From Adiantum capillus-veneris (taxonomy: Eukaryota > Streptophyta > Polypodiopsida > Polypodiales > Pteridaceae), in assembly GCA_014529385.2 (NCBI GenBank), contig CM043951.1, positions 110,815,469-110,879,468 of the forward strand: DNA of 64,000 nt, given 5' to 3'. The notes under the pieces are model-generated. The model did not search any database. It had not been told where the DNA came from and saw nothing but the letters and a program-made list of their open reading frames with translations. Shown here piece by piece: positions 10,831 through 21,983 of this stretch; position 1 is the stretch's first letter; every line of letters begins with the position of its first letter. Made by a program: the position numbers and the translations under genes.

Positions 10831-11326
10831 CAGTCTTCAAAGGAGATGAAGATGCTGACGATTGGATTGCCGATTTTGAGCTATTTATGCTAGCAGTATT
10901 GTAGATGCCACGTGATGAAGCAAAGATCCAGATTCTACCTTGGTGCTGCGAGGTAAAGCAAAAGTTTGGTTTGATGGCTTAGAAGATGCACACAAGCAGA
11001 CTTGGACTGGATTTTGAGAGCACTTTCTACGAAGGTTTCGAAAGGTGGTGTCGGCTTCGAAAGCAGATGCAAAACTCAAAGGCTTGCAGCAAGAAGTAAG
11101 TGCAAATTTTGATGCTTTTGTTGATAAATTTGAAGCTTATTGGGGGGATTTTGCGGCTGCTACCCAAGCAACAAATGCGGGATATTTTAAGATGGAAAGG
11201 TTTCTTTCTTGCTTGCATCCCTATGTTCGTGAGAGAGTGGACTATGAAGATCCAAGGACTTATGACAAAGCTGTCAGAGTTGCCAGAGGAAAGAGTCGAA
11301 AGATGAAGAAGAAGATGGAGGCATGA
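10831..11326 (+). pseudogene. E-A gag (Ty3/gypsy type), broken
   Basis: The frame starts MNREFGPVFKGDEDADDWIA. A frame change near 10950 follows, then KAKVWFDGLEDAHKQTW, FDAFVDKFEAYWGDFAAA, RFLSCLHPYVRERVDYEDP and RTYDKAVRVARGKSRKMKKK. This is the layout of a plant Retrotrans_gag capsid domain. It parallels G2 gag, which has FHGRSDEDVEDFWK, SEARVWSKAFEEE and PRTYEDALEVARNKEWKL, supporting a common origin. Stops at about 10900 and 11012 and a frameshift inactivate the start. The last stop (TGA, 11324-11326) lies in the same frame as the downstream extension. No zinc knuckle follows. Gag would form the particle that packages the RNA. Confidence 0.75.
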
Positions 11327-12715
11327 TTGCTACAGTCGGCAATCACGGTAGCCAGTGGACCTAGGCCCAAGCAAATTGATGAGCAGCAAGAGGTAAAATC
11401 TCCTTCTTTTATTGATATGCATTTGATCAAACTACGTGAAGCCGATGCGAGGCTAGAAGAGGTAGAACAAGTACCAGTAAGGGCTCAAAAGGTGCAGAGA
11501 GGCATATTCAGAGTGCCACTCAGCTTGCTTGCTCAAGAGGATGAGGTGATAGAAGATCTTAAAGAAGAGGTGTCAGTTCTAGAGCCAGCAACGAGGCTGA
11601 CAGCAAAGGTGCAAGAACCGACAAGATCATAGGAGGAGTCCGACGGTTCTCATAGCTCCAGCAGCAGTTTGGACACAGATAGCATGTGGGAGACAGAATC
11701 CATCTCTTCTAGGTATGAAAGTTATGATGTTTTTCATGTAGATGAAATGGAAAAAAATGTATGCGAGTTGCCTACCAGCTAGCTACATGACGTAGAAGAG
11801 AAGTATAGTGTTTCACCTTGTGTGAATCTACCAGTCGAGCAGCCTTCTCAAATGTCTTGTGATGGTGAGTCCCTATTGGAGGAAGAGGTATGGTTTGATT
11901 GTGCATCAGACCTAATTGAAGAGCAGGTGTCTAAGGATGACGAGCAGGAGCTAGAGACAATAGCAGAGGTATGTCAAGTTGATTTGTCTATGCAGGGGGT
12001 GGGGCAACCTTGTCTTGGGAGGCATGTAGAGCTGCAGAGTGAAGTTTCGGAGTTTGTGTATGGCCGTGGAGAGCTAGCTCCGGCAGATGACTCTATGGAA
12101 ACTGATACAGGTGCAGCCTATAAGGTAGAGGTTCCATGCAGAGAGGAAGGTGCCTCCAACCTTGCAGGAGATGAGGTATTTGATGAACAGGTTGAAGCTC
12201 TAACAGGTCATACTCATGGATGTGAAAAGTTGGTTTTGGATCCATTTTCAAAGGGTTTGGATACAGGTTTGCAAGGAAAACATGTTTGCTTGGCTATGCA
12301 GCAAGTGGAGGCAAATGGCAGGGTCTTGCTATTTTATGTGATGCTATGGATACATGTGTTATTGGAGGTTTCTTTACAGGTGTCTTTGTGTCAGTGGCGA
12401 GGCTTTTTTGAAGTGGACTATACCATGGAGGGTTCTGTAGCAGATGGTAGGATAGCTGCTTATGATTCAGGTTTCTCAAGTGATGGCAAGTATGCTTATA
12501 GCGGATACAAAGACTTATGGATGCAAGGTGACAAAGCTCCGTGCTATAAAGAGCTGGAAGGGTGGTGTGTCTATTGGCCTACAAGTGCAAAGGAAGGCTT
12601 GAAGTTACACGCTCTACAGGTGGATGGCCACGGCCAATGTTTTCTTTTTTACCCAGGTGGACTCTATGCCATGCTTGGGGAAGCCTTGAGCTTTCCATTT
12701 GACCCTGGCGGGTGA
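11327..12715 (+). pseudogene. E-A acidic C-terminal extension of gag, unknown function
   Basis: The gag frame continues for about 460 codons, broken only by TAG at 11630 and TAG near 11780; the last 298 codons (11822-12715) are open. The product is acidic and unlike any domain I recognise. It opens with Glu/Ser-rich stretches (EESDGSHSSSSSLDTDS). A hydrophobic piece follows (VLLFYVMLWIHVLLEVSLQV, about codons 176-195 of the last section), then a Gly/Tyr/Trp-rich tail (DGKYAYSGYKDLWMQGDK, HALQVDGHGQCFLFYPGG). The hydrophobic piece could be a membrane segment. The same frame holding from gag through so long a stretch with few stops suggests it was once one protein. It occupies the place of protease and polymerase in complete elements. 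No function is proposed. Confidence 0.5.
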
Positions 12716-12852
12716 TGCAATAGCAGATGATTTTCTCTCTATCTCCATCCTATCTATAAAGCCGCTATATTATCATTTTTCTTATGCAGTCTATGTAGCT
12801 ATGTTATATCATTCTCTCTATACATACTTATTTTACCTAAATAATGCTATGG

Positions 12853-12888
12853 TTGAGCATGAATGCTCAACGAGGGGGTGGGCAATGA
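12853..12888 (+). promoter_or_regulatory. Polypurine tract region of E-A with palindrome
   Basis: The perfect inverted repeat TTGAGCAT-GA-ATGCTCAA (12853-12870) is followed by CGAGGGGGTGGGCAATGA and the right LTR. The CATGAATG core equals the last codons of pol (His-Glu-stop) beside the polypurine tracts of G2 (37660-37694) and G3 (about 61485). It is therefore a remnant of a longer ancestor. The G-rich tract would prime plus-strand synthesis. Confidence 0.7.
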
Positions 12889-14988
12889 TGGTGCGCCCAA
12901 GGTGTGTCGGGCCATGGGAGGTGCCAGCAGAGCAAGTGCATGACATTAGGTAGGGTGATCGGAGAATGCTTCAGCAGGTAGCAGATGCAGATTTGAGCAA
13001 GTGCCATTGAGATATGTATGCCATATATGACACTTCGCAAGTCAACTCATGGTTTTTTGGAGCTCTACTAGTCGAAAGCTTAACGTCGTGTGTGCCAATT
13101 CGGTGGACAAGTTCACCGAGATCGAAGATTGTGATGGTCTTGGCAGTCATCACTTTGTCGCTGGGTATCTCGATGCCCCGATATTGTCTATGCGGAGATA
13201 CATGTGTTTTTTTGCGGCTATGTTGACCTTGGTGCAAGAGCAAAGATCATCGTGCTAAGGGATGAAAAGCTATACATGGATGGTTGACCGCGAGAGTCAC
13301 TATTTAGGGGAATCTCTTTGGTGATCAGATCGGAATCAAGGTGTGCGGAATTGACTGTGACCCGTTTGCCTCGTCGTGGGATTGTCCACACTAAAGATTA
13401 TGTTTATGAAGGCTTTGTTGGATCGGCAACTTTTGGCGTGTGAAAGGGGGCCATGACACCCAATATAAAAAAAACGACGAGCTGCAGTTGATGCAGGTGG
13501 CGGGCTGCTTGAAGGAAAGCAGCGCCACTTGGAGGTTTGCATGAGGGGGGTGCCACTCAGGAAAAGCCGAGAACAAGGAGGCCAGGTGGAGGGGCTCGCC
13601 ATAGGTACCTTCGAGGTGGAGTAGACAAGGAGTTGGAGCCGCCAAGGGGCAGGCCAGACCAGAGAAGTCGGGTGGTTTTGAAGGCAGAGAAGGAGATGAG
13701 CAAGGCCTACCGACAGTGGAAGGGGATGCAGGTAATGGCGGCCATATCACAAGTGGGAGTGGCCAGGGCGTGAGCCAGAGAATGAGCCGCCAACGGCCTG
13801 CATGAAGGAAGAGGCCGCCAGAGGGCCGGCGAGGAGCAGAAGAAGGAGGTGGCTTTTCAAGGGCTGAGGGGTGCGGTGCCATTTGAGAAGAGGGAGTGGG
13901 TGCACGGACAGGTCTGCAGGCTGCAAGAGGCCGGCAAGAGGAGGGCCGCCAGTGATTGGGGGCCTCAAGGGAGCACTGCAGAGGAGGAGAGGGAGCCAAA
14001 GGTATGGAAGGGAGCATGAGGGAAATTGGTTGCAATGCATGAGAGCAGGGAGGTGTGTCTACTGTGCAGAGGAGGAAGCTATTGAGGGGAAAATCATTAC
14101 CTTTGGTTGCTATTGGTAGCCAAGGGACAAGGCAATTGGACTGCTATTGATACAAGAGAAGGTGCTGTGAGCATAGCAGCAAGAAAACCGTGCTAAGTTG
14201 AGAGGAAGTGCTGGTTGAAGGAAATGCATGAAAGGGGAGTGGTGAGTTCTAATGGTTGAAGAGGCTTGCCTTCGGGGGCTGCAAGCAAGGTCGTGAGTTG
14301 TAGGTTGGTGGACGCCAAGAGAGGACACAAGAGATGCTGCGGGAGCTATCTAGGTGCATAAAGAGGTGAAGATGCAATCTATCTAGAGCCGGGCCAAAGA
14401 ATTGAAGGGTTGCACGAAGAGGAGGAGAAAATCCGGGCCATTCCCTTACTCATAACCCACCAAGGGCTCGTTGAAAGCTTCACCAAGGAGCATGTTTTTT
14501 TGAAACCCATCAGTATAGTGCTTGCTCTAATTTAAGCCAAATGAATTATCTCTAGTCTCCATATGCTTGTTGTTTTTCGTGGACATGTATCATTTTTCTT
14601 TCCCCCTTACACATGCTTATGTGGATGTCATATATGTGAGTGGATCTTGTGTGTGGGTACTCTCTATCTAAGTGTGGCGTATACCAGTCATTTCAAAGTG
14701 TCTGTGTATGCCAATGGTTATGAAAGTATCCGTATGTGTTGGCCTACTCTTGATTACATATTTATGGGATCGGGTGCTCTTAAGGGTTGAGGCTTGGTGC
14801 TATGATTGCATGATGGGAGGTTGGGTATGGGCAATCGGGGATGGTCAGGTTTGAGCAAGTTCAATAGTCAATTGCAAATCAGGTTTCTAGATGTGTGTTA
14901 GCTAGGGGATAGGGGTGTTGTGAGATCACTGGGCTATAGAGAGGCATTCAGTTAGTGTGCTGGTGGTTTTCCCATTTCCCCCTTTCCA
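12889..14988 (+). repeat. 3' LTR of E-A
   Basis: This is the direct repeat of 3038-5074 with TG...CA ends. It has a segment of about 75 bp (near 13352-13428) that the left LTR lacks. Frames in it, up to 214 codons, are not conserved between the copies and are not called. Confidence 0.9.
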
Positions 14989-14992
14989 ACGT

Positions 14993-15714
14993 TGTTGCGT
15001 GCATTTTGAGGTTCCCGTTTCTTGTAACAATTGTAAATATGGGCTTGAGATAGACTTTCATTAGAGTGTTTGGACATGTTCTTTTGGGTTTTTATGATTG
15101 ATTTTGCAAGCGTGTGTACATGCAGTGCAAGTCGCTAGCGTAGTGCTAGCGGTTTAGTTATTTTAAGTGCTCGTATGTAGGCTATTTGAGGTGCTTCTTG
15201 TATATAATCAAAATGCACGTTAAAACTTAAAAAAATTCAGTCAAATATGAGAATTTTGTAGGTCTTGGGCCATTGTGCCTTCTCCATGCTTTTGGATGCA
15301 GTTTTTTTCCCTCAACTAGCCTTGCCTATGTGTAGTCGGGCCATGGCAGGTTGCTGTCCGCACCAATTTCGCACATAGAGGTGCATAGATTTGAAATTTG
15401 TGGTCTTAAAAAATTTTGTTGCAAAACATGCAAAGAATTTTGAGGCTTAAAATCATCCCTTTGGAGTTGTGGTTTGGGAGATAAAATCTATTCCCCACAA
15501 GGTACATGATATGGCATCGCGCAGGCAGTTTGGTGTGTGGTAGGTTGTGAAATCTCTCGTTTGGTGGTGTGTCTACACTTTAAAATTTTGATTTTGATGA
15601 GTTATTTGGTGAAGGGTAAAGCTCTATTCCTCAAGTGCATTGGTTGGCATGTGTTGTAAATCCATGCCAGGACAGGTGTTTCCTAGTTCCCATGGCGGTC
15701 TTTTGGGTAGGCGT
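14993..15714 (+). repeat. E-B 5' LTR, first part
   Basis: It aligns from 15344 with the copy at 40448-40974, sharing TGGCAGGTTGCTG, CCTCAAGTGCATTGGTTGG and TTTGGTGAAGG. The whole stretch aligns in reverse with 50930-51529, which shares CTACGCTAGCGACTTGCAC. It is cut at 15714 by G2. Confidence 0.75.
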
Positions 15715-16891
15715 TGTTAGGAGTTTTTTGGAAGAAGTGATTACGCATATGTACATACAGATGCATGGTTCATCAAATAAATAATTGCCCATTGTCCATA
15801 GCCAGGTGGTTACGTGGGGTCCACATGTGTCCAGATAGGACAATGTGTACATAGTACAGTCACCAGTATCAGTGTGTTTTTTCTATATTAATGAGGAGTT
15901 GGTAGAGCATAAAACTTCTAGAGGAAGCTATCAGCGGGCCGACACCATGAGGTAAGCAGGTGCATCAAGTGGCATCCAATGGCGTCAGGAGGACGAATGG
16001 GATCAAGACTTACACATGGATAAGTGAGGACACAACGGGAGTGTTTTCTTGTGATGAATTGTGCAAAAAGGTCATTGTGAGAACTATATTTGGGGGCCAC
16101 TTTATGTGATTGCGGGATGCATTATTGAGAAAAGTTGAGTGCCAAGTGTGCGGATGGATGTACAAGGGTAACAGAAACGCACTGCGTGGCCATTTTTTGG
16201 CCTGTTCGGGATCCGTTTGAGGTCAATCAAAAGGCCAAAGGTTCGCAAGAGATAAAGTGAAGTGTGTTCGCAAGAGATAAAGTGAAGTGTGGACATTAAA
16301 AATCTGGAGAAATACCAAAAAAAACATGGAGAGAAGAGGAGAAATAGCCGCAAGTCAATTTTTGCTATTTTTGGAGCCTGTTTTGGCCATAAACTGCTCA
16401 TCCGAGCTCGGATTTGAGCACTTTGATATTGTAGACTGGCGTTTTTGATCGTTCCGGATGCAATGAAGTTGTCCATTTTACCAAATTTCTCACTATTTTC
16501 TTGCTATTTTGGTTGTGTAAGTTTCTCTTGTGAGCGAAGCCTCTGCTCAAATTTATGATTGTATCTGGCATATTTCATCCATATGGTGTGAGCTATTTGC
16601 CCCATTGGTGTCGGCCCAAGATCAATTGTATCTAAGCATAAAAAATCTTCCTCCTTTGAGCTAATTTGTGTGTGTATGTGTGTGTGTGTCTCTCTCTCTC
16701 TATTGAGTGGGCAGATGGATAGTCTCTCTCCTCTCACTCCATCAGTGTGTTCCCTATCTCGACCAGGTGGATTGTGTAAGCCGAGTGGTGCTTTATAATG
16801 TGCGTGTGTATGTGTGTGTGTATGTGTGTTATCCCAAGAGTGTGTGTCGGGTGATTATAGAGGCATTGTGTGTGTTTCCATCCCGCTCACA
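15715..16891 (+). repeat. G2 5' LTR
   Basis: It pairs with 37695-38946. It contains a 25-bp tandem duplication (GTTCGCAAGAGATAAAGTGA plus five bases, 16241-16290) that is single in the 3' LTR. Its GT tracts near 16670-16690 and 16803-16830 are short, whereas the 3' LTR has expanded them greatly. The LTR ends TCCCGCTCACA. Confidence 0.85.
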
Positions 16892-17920
16892 TTCTTTTGA
16901 CACCCCCACGGAGGATCTTCTTCGTGTACCTTCTTCACCTTCGAGATTACAGGTTATAGGTTACAGGTTACAGGTACAGGTATAGGTGATTCACACAGGT
17001 ACATGTAGCTGGAGTAGAGTTATATACTGGCAAGTGGGAGTCACTTGCAGTCGTCGTGGATATGCATCATTTGGCGCCTATTTGAGCGCATTGTCTGGTA
17101 TTATATGTTACTTGTGGATACTGCCATCGTACGCCTTTGTGGAGCCATACTTGGTTTTATTTGGCAGTCCCAACCATTTTTGAAACTTAGTCTGGAAGAT
17201 AGTCATTTCTCAGACTTGACTATACGAGATTTGCATAAGTCTTTGTGAGAGGGTCGTGGTGAGGTTTTATTGAGCTAAGAGATTCTCGAGTGTGAGACCC
17301 TTTTGATGATACAGGTCGGTGGAGCACCCTTTTCGTGACCTCGTCATAGGCTATGTACTAGTGATTCCTACTTGATGCTTGGGTACCATTGTTGGCAGGT
17401 TATGCATATATATACAGTTGATATTTTGGATTTTTACTGCTCAAAATATGTAGAAACTCTGCCAAAATTTTTCCAAGTTGTGATGGCTGGTTTTTTGGTC
17501 TTTTGAGCCATTTATATTATTATGTAGCTGAAATTTTGGCAAAATCAGAGGGTAATTAGTCAAGTGTGCTTTCTTGGGAGCTGCATGGATGACTTTTAAT
17601 GGATAATCACGACGGACCTCAATTCACTCCTTTTTATTTTGCACAAAGAATCTAGATAAATGTTCATGTGGACAAGAAGATTTTTACCAACATTGCATAG
17701 TCTTTATGTTTGGGCCAAGAAGATTAAGAGAAATACTAGAATCTCCTTTGCCTGTTGTTATTTTGATTATTAACTATGAAAACTTATTTGATGTGCATGT
17801 GTTCATCCTTTTCTAAAAGCTTAAGCTCCATTGAAGTTTCTGGGATTGAGTCAGTAAAACGTTTTGCCTTCTTGCACCTGTGTTAGAAGGGGTTCTCAAA
17901 GCATCGAAACTGGGGTAGTC
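16892..17920 (+). other. G2 untranslated leader
   Basis: No gene was seen. It begins TTCTTTTGACACCCCCACGG, matching the post-LTR sequence of E-B and E-A. Near 16943-16990 there are tandem variants of GGTTACAGGT. From about 17245 it carries words also found in the leader of the copia element C1: GAGAGGGTCGTG, GTGAGGTTTT and CTGCCAAAATTTTTC against CTGTCAAAATTTTTC. Confidence 0.6.
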
Positions 17921-18900
17921 ATGGCTTTGTCTTATCCGGAATTTCATGGAAGAAGTGATGAAGATGTGGAAGACTTTTGGAAAAGATGGGGGTTGCCTGC
18001 ATTAGCAATCAGATTCATGATCCAGTGCAGACGTTACATCTTCTCCAGATTTGTTTGAAGAGTGAAGCACGAGTTTGGTCCAAAGCATTTGAAGAGGAGT
18101 CGTGTGTGGCTAATCCACCTGTGAGATTAAGTTGGGATACTCTACGGCATGGATTGGAAGTGGAGTTTGTTAAGACAGAAGATCCTGACAAAGTGTGGCA
18201 AGAAGTACAGAGTTTGGTGCAAAGGAAAGGTGAGCCAGTAGATGCGTGCATACGTGCTTGGCTGGGAGCGGATGTGCAAAGCCTTAGCACCACAGGTACC
18301 CCCACCTGACATGATGAAGAAGGAAAAGTGCTAATATACGTTGGAGAGTGGAGCTAAAGAAGCCTAGGACATATGAAGATGCACTAGAGGTAGCGAGGAA
18401 CAAAGAGTGGAAGCTGAGAAGAATGAGTCGGCTAGGAGGAGAGTCTTTGCCTAAGAGGTCTAAGTTTCAGCCTATGGATTCTTTGCAAGGTCGCATGCCA
18501 GGGGTTCATCATGAACCAGTGGTTTCTGTTACATCGTTAGGTTATGCCAGCAGTGGTCACTACAGTCATGCAAGATGATGGGATAAGGTAAGACATGAGG
18601 CAAGTGGTAGATTTAATGAAGAATCTCAGTCTAAACATGCTAGGTAATGTGGGAAATAATTGAGGTCGTGTGAGGTTTGCAAATCAGTCAGGAGGTGAAG
18701 AAAAACCGAGGAATGGTGTTGGACAAAGCAATGGTAGGGTTTAGAGGCAGACGCCCACGTGTTATACTTGCGGAGAGTTGGGCCACATTAGCCCGCAATG
18801 TGATAAGCCACCAAGGATGGGAGGAGACATGTATCCATTGCCAAGACAGGTGCTAGTTAGGTCAAATGATAATGGCCTTGAAATTAAGGGAGAAGAAGGA
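17921..18900 (+). pseudogene. G2 gag with zinc knuckle, broken
   Basis: The start ATG at 17921 opens MALSYPEFHGRSDEDVEDFW. After a frame change near 17975 the capsid continues (VQTLHLLQICLKSEARVWSK, DPDKVWQEVQSLVQRKGEPV). A second change near 18290-18350 leads to KPRTYEDALEVARNKEWKL. The nucleocapsid end at 18760-18801 has a classical CX2CX4HX4C knuckle, CYTCGELGHISPQC, which binds RNA. The frame runs up to the C1 insertion at 18906. Frameshifts and stops make it a pseudogene. It is the closest match in the window to the E-A gag. Confidence 0.8.
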
Positions 18901-18905
18901 ACCAG

Positions 18906-19131
18906 TGTTGGGATTAAAGCCCAAGTGGCCTCTTATACGGATATGGCCGGCGACCCACCTAACTCACTTATCACTAACACTTTATATGCTCACTTATACT
19001 TGTGTGGATAATAAGATTTGGGAGATAAACCTTCAACGAATTCTCTGTGTACTGTGTAAGCTCTCTGTCTGTGTATCTTTGTGTGTGTGTATATGTGTGT
19101 GAGTCGATCTAAGCTCCGCTCCGCGACTTCA
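18906..19131 (+). repeat. C1 5' LTR
   Basis: It is the partner of 34899-35212. It ends GAGTCGATCTAAGCTCCGCT, then CCGCGACTTCA, followed after two bases by the primer-binding site. Confidence 0.95.
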
Positions 19132-20138
19132 ATTGGTATCAGAGCAAGGTTCATTGCGTTTTTGTGTAATCGCGCGCGTGCACTTTTCAGGCAGATTCAA
19201 GATCCGGAGCTTGGAAATTCACACTCAGAGTATTTCCATTAGGTCACATGGAGTTTTACCCCCCTTTTGAAGTTGTTTATGCCCTCAGAATTTTGTTCTG
19301 AGCACTACATCAAAAGATAGGTTTCCACCACAAAGAAACCCGTCTTGTGTAGATTGGCAAGTAGAAGGTGGTCGGCATCAATATCGGCATCGACATACAT
19401 CACTCATTAGTCTTCAAAGCATCATCTATAGACCAAGTACCCATATATATCATTAGATATATATATTGCAGTCTGTATTGCTACTTCTTGTGCTTGCCAG
19501 GTTCTAGGGGAGGTGTGGCCATACGAGGGCTTGACACCACTAGCATGTATTGCAGATTGATGTATTGTGATTATGGATCTACTAGTTATGAGTCACGCTA
19601 GCAGACAGACCGCCGCACAGGTCATAGGACAGTGATTGGTCTATTGAAGTATGTATGCTAGTTTTGGGCAGTTTGTTCAGCCATCTGAGAGGGTCGTGTG
19701 TGAGGTTTTTTGAAGCCAAGCACTGGGGGCTGGGTTACCCAGTGTGAGGTGGATTAGGTTGCTGGAGTTCCCCTCTACACGCATCCTCTTCGGCGACTTT
19801 TATCCCATAGGATGTATGACTTTGTGTAGACACTGGACTGCATCTTATGCGTCATGTCGTTGATCGCCCAGACAGGAGACAGTGTATGCTTATATGATAG
19901 CATATTACAAAGATTTTTAGATTTTTCACTGGTCAGCTATTTATGATTGTTTTTTAGCTATCTTTTGGTTTCCAAAGCTCAGTTTACAAGGGAGACTCTG
20001 TCAAAATTTTTCAAAATACTGATAGTTCTTGAGGAGAGGTGTTCAGCTTGTTGTTTACAACTTGTTTATTGTGTACAGAGGCCAGTTTACAGGGGAAACT
20101 CTCCCTGATCTTTCCCATGAGTAAACAGGTTGGTAGAC
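19132..20138 (+). other. C1 leader with primer-binding site
   Basis: TGGTATCAGAGC at 19134-19145 is complementary to the 3' end of initiator methionine tRNA, standard for copia. The rest is a 1-kb untranslated leader, long for this superfamily. Its second half (about 19685-20030) resembles the leader of G2. Confidence 0.85.
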
Positions 20139-20318
20139 ATGGCATCTTCTCAAAGTGAGACTCTTTACAACATAAAGAAGATGGATGGCACAAACTTTCC
20201 ATTCTGGAAGAAGCAGATTTGGTAGGTCTTGGTGCAGAAAAACAAGTGAAGCCACTGAAGCTCAAAGGGGAGAGACCAGAAGGTATGGTTGAAGATGAGT
20301 GGGAAGAGCTTAACTAGT
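20139..20318 (+). pseudogene. C1 gag N-terminus, cut by G1
   Basis: The ATG at 20139 opens MASSQSETLYNIKKMDGTNF, followed by PFWKKQIW, the usual beginning of plant copia gag (a KxDGxNFxxWK motif). Two in-frame stops follow (TAG near 20223, TGA near 20248). The text then reads KPLKLKGERPEGMVEDEWEE up to the target site CTAGT. The coding sequence resumes at 31051 on the other side of G1. Confidence 0.85.
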
Positions 20319-20643
20319 TGTTAACCCTCACGGCTCACGGACACCCCATCACCTACGACGGACGTGTATTATGTATTTGGTAGAGTCAGGTACCGGGCTT
20401 GTCGAACCAATAGGAAAAGGGTAAGAGTGATCGCCGATGAGAGGCGCACTCTAACTGGGACATTCAAGGGATTAGTTGGCTAAGCATGGGCGCCCAAGTG
20501 TGAATGGGGTGAGCTCATATAAAAGCCAACTAAACCTAAAATTCACTCACTCTCTCATTTGTGCAATAGAAGAGTGCTCTTGCTCCATCTCCATCTCCAT
20601 CTCCATCTTCTTCTTCTTCACCTCCTCGTGTGTGTGTGCATGT

Positions 20644-20714
<71 letters not shown>

Positions 20715-20957
20715 TGTGTGCGATCGAGCATTACGAAGGCACGACGGCGGCGAAGCGGTTGAGCGCGGCACGACTGCAGCTTCTTCTTCATCGCGGCGAG
20801 AAATCCTCCACGGCAGGAGCATAGAACGGTGAGTGACACACCATTGCCCTCTTTTGAGCTTGCTAGATTAGTCTTGTTGTGTGCTTGGAGCCATTTGTGG
20901 CTCGCACACGGTGTATCGGCAAGTCCCTTGCTTCGACAGTGCAGCAAGGAGCACACA
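20319..20957 (+). repeat. G1 5' LTR with GT/GA microsatellite
   Basis: It pairs with 30458-31050. The (GT)n(GA)n tract at about 20628-20706 is much shorter in the 3' LTR (30762-30800). A TC-rich run CATCTCCATCTCCATCTCC lies just before it. Confidence 0.95.
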
Positions 20958-21983
20958 TTTTTGGCGCCACTGCCGGGGAATCGCCCTGCACTAAGCCCAA
21001 GAGGCACTTTGTGCTTCTCCTATGAGTTGTTTGTAGTAGGAAAGAAGAGAAAGAGGAAGAGGAATGAGTTGTTTTTCTGTAAGTTGTTAATTTCTGTGTT
21101 GTCTGCAAGTTCTGTGCTTTCTGCATAATGTTGTGTTTTCTGTTTGCACACAGTCTTTGCACAATTAGTAGTCGTTAGCTTGTTTGCAGTGAATGAATAA
21201 GTAGAAAGGCAGTTAGCAATTTCTGCTTGCACACAGTCTGCACACAGTTTCTGTCAAGGTTTGCCTGCACACAGTCTTTGCACAGTAAGGTAGTGAGAGA
21301 GGAAGTAGGTGGACAGTTAGCTCACTGTCAGTAGGCAGTTAACAGACAGATTAGTTAGTAGATTAGTTAGTGGTTAGCAGCACTGTTAGTAAGTAGATAA
21401 GGTAGTGAGCTGTCTGTGAGCTGTGAGCTGTTGACTGGGAGGGTAGGTAGGTGACAGTGTGTGTGGCCAAGAAAGGGTCACCGAAACCGCGCGCGGTTAT
21501 CGCCTTTTTTTTTTTTTTAACCGAAAATATTTAAGCGTGAGTGACTGGGGGGCTACACTAAAATTTTGATCGGGATCGGTTCCCCAAGCCCAAGCCCAAG
21601 CCCAGGCCCAGGCCCAAGCCTCAATCCTCAGTCTTATGATATATACTAGACTCACTCTTATATATATATACCCTACCCCCTCAAGAAGGAATGAGAGCAT
21701 GTGGGGCAAGTCCTCCACTCTCCTCCCTTCTCTTCCCACTTGCACCCTTAGACTTTCTAATTTGGGCCTAGTTTCCTACTAGAAATTGACGGTTTTAGGG
21801 ATTCCGAGGGCATAAAGTGACCAAACGGAGGGCTGTAAAGCACGGCATGTCCCTCTGACCGAGACGCTCGTTTTGAGCTATCATACGTTCTATTCTATAG
21901 CTGGGTCAGAAAAAAAGGACCAAAAAATCAAAAAATAAATAAATAAGAAAAGACTTGGGTTGCAAAACACCCAAAATTACTAG
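20958..21983 (+). other. G1 primer-binding site and leader
   Basis: The tRNA-Asp-type primer site is at 20962-20981. The leader has repeated words (TTTGCACA, CACACAGTCT, CAGTTAGC) at 21130-21430 and a hexamer tandem CCCAAG/CCCAGG at 21584-21620, with TATATATATA near 21660. No gene was seen. Confidence 0.8.

Larger units (their letters stand above)
3038..14988 (+). mobile_element. Non-autonomous LTR retrotransposon E-A (gag only), split by a CACTA
   Basis: Two direct repeats of 2.04 and 2.10 kb begin TGGTGCGCCCAAGG and end CCCCCTTTCCA. They are flanked by ACGT on both sides (3034-3037 and 14989-14992), a 4-bp target duplication. Without the CACTA the internal region is only about 2.1 kb: a primer-site segment, one gag-like frame with a long extension, and a G-rich polypurine tract (GAGGGGGTGGGCAATGA, ending 12888). 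No protease, reverse transcriptase or integrase is present, so the element needed enzymes in trans. This matches the described TR-GAG or LARD classes. Its gag resembles that of G2, and the sequence before its polypurine tract retains the CATGAATG that ends pol in G2 and G3. It lies 4 bp left of the LTR of E-B. Confidence 0.85.

Noticed and set aside
14989-15330. Possible continuation of the G0 gag on the right of E-A (minus strand frame reading into the 3037 side)
   Set aside because: The whole segment aligns with 51230-51529 and belongs to the E-B LTR, so the apparent frame continuity is chance.
21497-21745. Frame with Ala-Trp repeats in the G1 leader
   Set aside because: It comes from the hexamer tandem CCCAAG in a non-coding leader.
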